Assembly: GCF_000002075.1 (NCBI RefSeq)
Contig: NW_004797428.1
Coordinates: 945,298 to 1,009,297 of the forward strand
Source of the DNA: Aplysia californica
Taxonomy: Eukaryota > Mollusca > Gastropoda > Aplysiida > Aplysiidae
Direction: 5' to 3'
Length of the DNA: 64,000 nucleotides
The notes under the pieces are model-generated. The model was given only the letters and a program-made list of their open reading frames with translations. It was not told where the DNA came from and ran no database searches. Of this stretch, positions 59,701 through 64,000 are shown piece after piece (the stretch's first letter is position 1; each line of letters begins with the position of its first letter). A program made the position numbers and the translations under genes.

Positions 59701-61548
59701 CAAATTGTCTTTTGTACACATGGTTGTCTTGGTCAGGTGGCCATTAGAGCATGTTTGACTACAATAGTCTTTGCAGAAATGTCGGAGAGCAGCTCTTTAA
59801 AGCATTTGTTGGACATTTGTGGTTGTATAGTGCATTTTTAATGATGTTGTTGTTTTAAGTCCCAGTGCAGCAGTCATCAACGAGTAAGATAAAACAAAAT
59901 GAGGAAAGTCATGATATGTGAGGCAGGCTGACAAAATGAGTAACTTATCGCAATCCACAAATGGAGGTATTGGCCAAAAATGGACACTAGGGTCAAATTT
60001 GTAGATTTTCTATTGATGCCTCATTCTTTAAGTATAACATGCCTTTTATTATTACATACTTATAAATTGTAAAAACTTAACCTATATGTGTTATGTTTTT
60101 ATTTTCCTAGGGTTTGTATCCGTGTAGTAACTAATTTGGTCAGCACGCTTCACATATAGCAAGTTTGAGTTTAAAGACAAGTTAAGGTAGAAATGACGCT
60201 CCTCGATTTGATGTTTTCACAATAATTAAGCAATTAATTCTGGGCACAAAATAAATATATTCTTTGAAAATGTGAATGATGATTTGAAACACTTACAGGT
60301 GGAATGTGTCGTGATTACTTATCTTTATATTTCTATTATTCTCTTTCCGCCTCATCCTCAGCAAATGCCTGTGATCATTGCGGGAAATGAGGAGCAGAAG
60401 AAAAAATACCTGGGTCGGATGACGGAAGAACCACTTATGTGTGTGAGTGCTTAGATTTATCAAGTGACCATGCCAGTTTCTTAGAGGGTCTGGGAATTCA
60501 AGGAAATCACATTATTTCAAATTGTTAGTTTTTTGTGCGATCCTGTGTTTTGTTAATGATGCCAGAATATTTGTTTTTGTTAACGTAAAAAAGGTAGTTC
60601 CAATAAGCCCATGAGATCAAATTGCTTTCCCTGAATACATTTGTTGCTGTTAATTATAATGATGAGATGTACAATATTTTAAAAGTTTTTTAAAGGTTGA
60701 CAAAAATTTGGTACAGATTTGTGTTTTATGAGTTTGTACACTACTGAAATATATATTATAATTATTTATTTGGATATGTATTTGCTTTGTAAGGTTGTTA
60801 GTACGTAACCTCTACTTAGCCTTCTAAGACTTATTTTAACGAAACCCTGGTGATCTACTTACTTTCTTACTTCATCTGTCCTCTTGTACCTCTAGGGCGT
60901 CGAGGGGAGAAAGAGCTTCCTGTCTATGGCAAGTTTGATGGCCTGGTTTGTGTGGGATATTGTATGTTCTCAGGGTATCCTTCATACCCTGGATCCAGGG
61001 CTTTCTTGGTCTTCCTCTTGCTTTGTACCCTGATACTTTGGTACTACCTAGTGGTTTCCACGTTAGATATACGTACGCAGGCAAAGCAGACCGTTGCAGG
61101 GTTGATCTTTGCTTCATCCTGTGTCCACCTGTTTCCCCCTGGCTGGTAGGCGTACTGCGTGACGGAGCCTGTGGCTGGGTCGGACGTGGCGGGGATCAAA
61201 ACGCGCGTGGAGAAGAAAGGCGACGAGTACATCCTGAACGGCTCCAAGATGTGGATCACCAACGGCTCGGTGGCCGACTGGTACTTTGTTCTGGCCCGCA
61301 GCAGCACCGACCCCAAGCTGCCGGCGGGGAAAGCCTTCACGGGCTTCATTCTGGACGCCAACACCCCTGGTGTCATCATGGGCCGGAAGGTGAGAAGTTT
61401 GTATTTGTGAATGTTTTACACACGCACGCACACACACGCATGCCGGCACGCACGCACACACACGCATGCAGGCAGGCACGCACACACACACACACTCACA
61501 CACACACACGCACGCTCACACACACACACACACACACTCATACAGACC

Positions 61549-61611
<63 letters not shown>

Positions 61612-63613
61612 CCTTCATCTTGGACGCCAACACCCCTGGTGGTATTGTGGGCCTAAAGCTTCTTCATTTGTTTTTCTTTTGATGAACACCCCCCCCCCCC
61701 CCCCCCCCCAATTCTATCTTGAAGCGAAGTTGAGATTTCTGCAACTGAAGGAGATGGTGGTCACCTAGTGTCAGAGGTAAAATTAGCGAGATAATGGCCG
61801 CCAAAGTTTGGTGGCTTCCCAAGCTTGAGAGTCCTTGGAAACTGCCAATTTTTTTTTTTTTGGGGTACTTTTCATCAAAGTTTTTCCGTAAAATCCACAC
61901 AGAAACATGTTTTTAAATGGACCGAAAATGGGTTGAGAAAAAAACTCAACCAAAATTTAAGTAAAATTACCCAACTTACGGGGAAAATGTTAGTTTCTTC
62001 AATGTCACCACAATGCCAATCATATTATATGTTGTTATTTTCCCAGGAGCTGAACATGGGCCAGAAGTGTTCGGATACAAGAGGAATCACATTTGAAGAT
62101 GTGCGCATCCCTAAAGAGGTTGGTCATCACGTTGTCCCTGTCCGTTTGCAAGAAATGTGTCTTAAAGCAAAGATAATAATAGATAATAGATAGCATTTGT
62201 ATAGTGCAAATCTCCGCTCAACAGCAGGCTCTATGCGCTACACAAACTATACTATTACCCCAGCAGACCTGAGAGCATTCTGAAACAACCTCAACTTCCT
62301 GGGAAGCATACAGTGCAAGCGGCCATTTATAGGCGCTAAAACACTAACATACTGACAAGATCTTTCACTGTCGGGTACCCATTCCCACCTGGGTGAAGTG
62401 AGGAAAATTCGTGTAAAGTGCCTTTTCCAAGGACACAACGTCGGGCCTGCTGCTCGAACCCCCGACCCCGCAACCTCACGATTACGAGTCCGGTGGCCTA
62501 ACCAATAGGCCACCGACGCCACGATAAAATGAGATAATGCTTAATTATCCCAGAGGGAAATTTTCCTTGGCTGTATAGGACCGTAAAAACACATGCAAGT
62601 ATACATAAAAAAATTTTAATTAAAAATTTCTCTTTAAATTTCAATATGAAATTAAAACAGAAGTCTATGGTGTTGCGGTTGGGTCCATAACACTGACATA
62701 CAGAAGACCTAGGTTTGACTCGCGTGTGGAGAGAATTTTTCTTTAGTATTTTCGTTTTTCTGCTGGGACTTTGTATCCTTCTCCGCCCAGGTTGGCTCTG
62801 ACTAGCAGGGTTGAAGCCCGCCATCTAATTGGTCACTTTTAAGGACTAGCGGGCTAACCCAGATTTCAGGGTTTTCAGGAAATCTTGACCTGTACCAAAA
62901 GTAGGCATTGCCCTACCTATAGGAGACGTTTGGTTTCATTGGTGTATATATTTGTTTGGTTATAGAGAAAACTCTCCTTGCATTTTAAAGAATTTTGATA
63001 CGGATCTCAAAATTTTCTCAGGATAGCCCCCTTGTGCTTAAAAACGATCAATTAATCTAAGGTGTGGCAATGGGGACACAAAAATGTCATTTGAAAAAAC
63101 TCAAAAAAGCAAAACAAATGAAAAATACTTTGTTCGAATTAAAGTTGTAGACTGGGTTTGTAGTATCTATTAAAAGACTGGTGGGAGTTCAGCCCTGGGG
63201 ATTGTGAGCTTAGTCAGGGAAGGCCATGGAGAATACCTTACGAAGGAAGATGAACTTTACTTTCATTTCTTTTCCCTGATCCAGTGGCCATCTGAGTTGT
63301 GGCCCTTTGGCCTGTCAATATGGCAAAGAATTTACAGGTTTTTATCAATTGTGTTTTGTCGTGTTTTGTCGCTGTAGAGAGTGTTCAGAAGGGGAGCTTG
63401 GGGTTCTGATTATGCTGTTACATACAAGGTACATGATTTATTCTAAACCAATGATTTTTTCCTTTTTTTTTTTTTCTTCTTCTTCCCCTCCGCTCAATCC
63501 TGTTTAGCTGTTTAATAGTAAGTTTGTATCTTCTCTTTTTTCAGAATTTACTTGGAGCTGAAGGAATTGGATTCAAAATTGCCATGGGAGCCTTTGACAA
63601 GACCAGGCCACCG
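50756..63613 (+). CDS. ACADM: Medium-chain acyl-CoA dehydrogenase, 9 coding exons, 3' part beyond window
   Basis: Exons 50756-50776, 53789-53900, 56964-57061, 58629-58698, 59339-59439, 60362-60442, 61150-61389, 62047-62118, 63545-63613, all GT-AG and in phase, giving 288 residues. A mitochondrial FAD enzyme that makes the first oxidation in beta-oxidation of medium-chain acyl-CoAs and passes electrons to ETF. The N-terminus [16 protein letters not shown], with Arg and FRALSTK, looks like a mitochondrial targeting peptide. Family strings: [20 protein letters not shown] (54-73), [54 protein letters not shown] (163-176, FAD site; Val169 where MCAD usually has Gly), MWITNG (195-200), [31 protein letters not shown] rather than SCAD/LCAD by [18 protein letters not shown] and DTRG. 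The catalytic Glu region is off the edge. Exon 8 uses a weak GTTGGT donor. Confidence 0.95.
51707..51802 (+). other. 31-codon ORF of foldback module (left arm); mirror at 53215-53120 minus
   Basis: Opens [19 protein letters not shown] from an AAAATGGCGACC start, with an ACTTCCGGG site 17 bases upstream of the ATG. The same frame is intact in the right arm on the minus strand. The outer modules (ATG at 51491 plus, 53440 minus) carry only 12- and short-codon versions. No known protein; most likely a by-product of promoter-like DNA rather than a coding gene. Confidence 0.2.
51850..52404. mobile_element. Nested palindromic minisatellite insertion with 9-bp duplication
   Basis: The right arm is continuous (GACAGCATTCCAAAATGAGG in inverse) where the left arm is split. 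The nine bases ATTCCAAAA occur on both sides of the block (51850-51858 and 52396-52404). The block starts CGCTGTGTCTACGTACACGG and ends with the near-inverse, CCGTGTACGTAGACACTCCG. Inside are about a dozen units of the palindrome-like CTACGTACACGGTAACCGTG. A 9-bp duplication fits a Mutator-like insertion (inference). Confidence 0.7.
53901..55069 (+). other. ACADM intron 2, first part
   Basis: No exon. Contains a small inverted pair TGGTGTCAATTGCCAC / GTCAATTGCCACCA at about 53971-54030, and G-run low complexity at 54964-54974. Confidence 0.35.
55070..55220 (+). mobile_element. LINE reverse transcriptase thumb fragment
   Basis: The frame reads [20 protein letters not shown] then FFALFKLLL, matching the region after the RT active site of CR1/L2/RTE-type LINEs (xKARxxLxxxxLLxLYxxLF). 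No catalytic FADD in the window. Confidence 0.55.
55759..56776. mobile_element. piggyBac-like non-autonomous element, 1.0 kb
   Basis: Left end CTCATTCGCTACC and right end TAGCGAATGAG are inverted, and TTAA sits on both sides (55755-55758, 56777-56780), the signature target duplication of piggyBac. Interior AT-rich with no transposase. In ACADM intron 2, ending about 190 bases before exon 3. Confidence 0.75.
57062..57584 (+). other. ACADM intron 3, first part
   Basis: T-rich sequence, nothing recognised. Confidence 0.35.
57585..58011. mobile_element. hAT non-autonomous element, 427 bp
   Basis: Starts CAGGGGTCACCAAAACTTTT and ends with the inverse GGTGACCCCTG. A perfect 8-bp duplication, CTTTGACC, flanks it (57577-57584 and 58012-58019). 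Ends match the CAGGGGTC-type termini of animal hAT elements. No transposase. Confidence 0.88.
58376..58557. repeat. (TTA)n-(CTT)n-(CTC)n tract
   Basis: Imperfect pyrimidine-rich trinucleotide tract ending about 70 bases before the ACADM exon 4 acceptor. It could extend the polypyrimidine context. Confidence 0.8.
58699..59111 (+). other. ACADM intron 4, first part
   Basis: Nothing recognised. Confidence 0.35.
59112..59290 (+). mobile_element. SINE-A copy upstream of ACADM exon 5
   Basis: GTGGGTGGTCGGCAGGTGC, CTCCTATTTTCCTATCC, CACCTCTAATCTTCGGCAC, then the tail GTTGCAAGTGCCGCAAAGC. Ends about 48 bases before the exon 5 acceptor. Confidence 0.75.
59440..60361 (+). other. ACADM intron 5
   Basis: AT-rich; an (ATA)n tract at about 59523-59610 and a pogo-like MITE fragment at about 59685-59785 (GGCAAATTGTCTTTTGTAC, GGTCAGGTGGCC). 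No exon. Confidence 0.35.
60872..61117 (-). mobile_element. LINE-tail remnant (GRPRKRW family), open frame
   Basis: The minus-strand frame includes [28 protein letters not shown] and [11 protein letters not shown], colinear with the fragment at 44715-44850. It sits in ACADM intron 6, ending shortly before exon 7. Confidence 0.45.
61413..61608. repeat. (CA)n microsatellite in ACADM intron 7
   Basis: Interrupted, then pure CA repeats starting about 25 bases after the exon 7 donor (GTGAGA at 61390) and running for nearly 200 bases. Confidence 0.95.
61609..61642 (+). pseudogene. Partial duplicate of ACADM exon 7 3' end
   Basis: GCCTTCATCTTGGACGCC then AACACCCCTGGTG reproduces, with a few differences, exon 7 positions around 61341-61373. 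In frame it would read [10 protein letters not shown], like FILDANTPG of exon 7. It follows the CA tract and abuts a truncated M1 MITE. No donor follows, so it is not an alternative exon as it stands. Confidence 0.6.
61643..61995. mobile_element. MITE family M1, truncated copy 3
   Basis: Shares AAAGCTTCTTCATTTG, GTAAAATTAGCGAGATAATG, GCCAAAGTTTGG, ACATGTTTTTAAATGG with copies 1 and 2, but both terminal repeats are missing or degraded. A 21-base C run lies at 61689-61709. Confidence 0.5.
62175..62523 (-). mobile_element. SINE-D, full length
   Basis: Minus strand: GTGGCGTCGGTGGCCTATTG head, GGGTTCGAGCAG-type B box, CCTTGGAAAAGGCACTTTAC, CACTTCACCCAGGTGGGAA and a GCACTATACAAATGCTATC 3' end. In ACADM intron 8. 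Confidence 0.8.
62661..62825 (+). mobile_element. SINE-E copy
   Basis: tRNA-like head CTATGGTGTTGCGGTTGGG with a B-box-like AGGTTTGACTCG, then GTGGAGAGAATTTTTC, GTTGGCTCTGACTAGCAGGG. Same order as 31040-31216 and 36291-36458. Confidence 0.6.
62831..63048. mobile_element. MITE family M7, copy 2
   Basis: Reverse complement of 28331-28579: left end GGTCACTTTTAAGGACTAGC, then GGGCTAACCC; right end GGATAGCCCCCTTGTGCTTA then AAAACGATC. Interior GGTTTCATTGGTGTATATAT shared. Confidence 0.7.
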
Positions 63614-64000
63614 GTATGTACATCTTTGTGTGGGTGGAGTTCATTATGTGGGACTGTCTCTTATATTGAAGGTTGTCATTGTTAATGTTTCCCATTCTTG
63701 TTGCCTTTGAAAGAAAATGATTATACTGAATTATGTACTAATAATAAATGGCGTTCAACAGCAAGCTTTATGTGGTGACTTCTACAATCTGTATTATTAT
63801 CCCGACAGATCTGATAGCATTCCAAAAGAATATCAACTTCCTGGGAAGCATAGAGTGCATTTAAGTGCTATATACCAACTTTGAGTTTCTAATAATATAA
63901 AGAAAACTTTCCAGGCTTAACGTGAAGTGCTGTCAGGAGTGCAGTGAAGGTCTAACATGTTTTATATTTTCAGTTCAGTGAACAAGAAATCTCTCTTTTT
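63614..64000 (+). other. ACADM intron 9, start, with SINE-D fragment
   Basis: A SINE-D 3' fragment in minus orientation lies at about 63738-63880 (GGCGTTCAACAGCAAGC, CTTCCTGGGAAGCATAGAG). The TTTTCAG at 63967-63973 is not followed by the next expected ACADM coding sequence. Confidence 0.5.

Noticed and set aside
61044-61509. Minus-strand frames of 111 and 131 codons
   Set aside because: Antisense shadows of ACADM exon 7, which is GC-rich.
63960-64000. ACADM exon 10 candidate after TTTTCAG
   Set aside because: The following codons do not resemble the expected sequence after FDKTRP.

Overview
The window looks like nuclear DNA from an animal, most probably a gastropod mollusc. The four recognisable genes are split by short-exon/long-intron GT-AG structures. 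The rest is AT-rich and full of short retroposons, MITEs, microsatellites and scattered TAGATC-type motifs. The mollusc assignment is inference from repeat style and the divergence of the proteins; I could not search a database.

Layout. (1) Minus strand, 3014-3268: the first coding exon of the P5A transport ATPase ATP13A1; the rest of the gene runs off the left edge. (2) Plus strand, 10448-21525: a complete seven-exon uridine-cytidine kinase (252 aa) with every intron phase consistent. (3) Minus strand, 40838-34836: a complete four-exon, three-RRM ELAV/Hu-family RNA-binding protein (325 aa), with a T-rich sense-strand 3' UTR and a likely non-coding first exon near 44.15 kb. (4) Plus strand, 50756 to beyond the right edge: medium-chain acyl-CoA dehydrogenase (ACADM), nine coding exons giving 288 residues; the catalytic C-terminal part lies outside. 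These are housekeeping or regulatory genes with no evident common pathway; I see no operon-like or cluster logic.

The accessory content is the more unusual part. At least four tRNA-like SINE families are present, plus a headless family (called C here). SINE-A, SINE-B and family C end in the same roughly 50-bp tail, which suggests one common LINE machinery. Several sense-oriented copies lie within 20-110 bp upstream of 3' splice sites of UCK and ACADM exons. DNA-transposon relics with readable ends include pogo/Tigger-like (TA), piggyBac-like (TTAA), hAT-like (8-bp duplication) and several unnamed MITEs. LINEs survive only as small 3' fragments. I saw no LTR element, retrovirus, Polinton or CRISPR array.

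The best candidate for something undescribed is a 2.5-kb foldback structure in ACADM intron 1 (51191-53739). It has two roughly 800-bp inverted arms, and each arm carries two tandem promoter-like modules (ETS-type site followed by a TISU-like ATGGCG start). The left arm alone is interrupted by a 546-bp block of palindromic minisatellite flanked by a 9-bp duplication.
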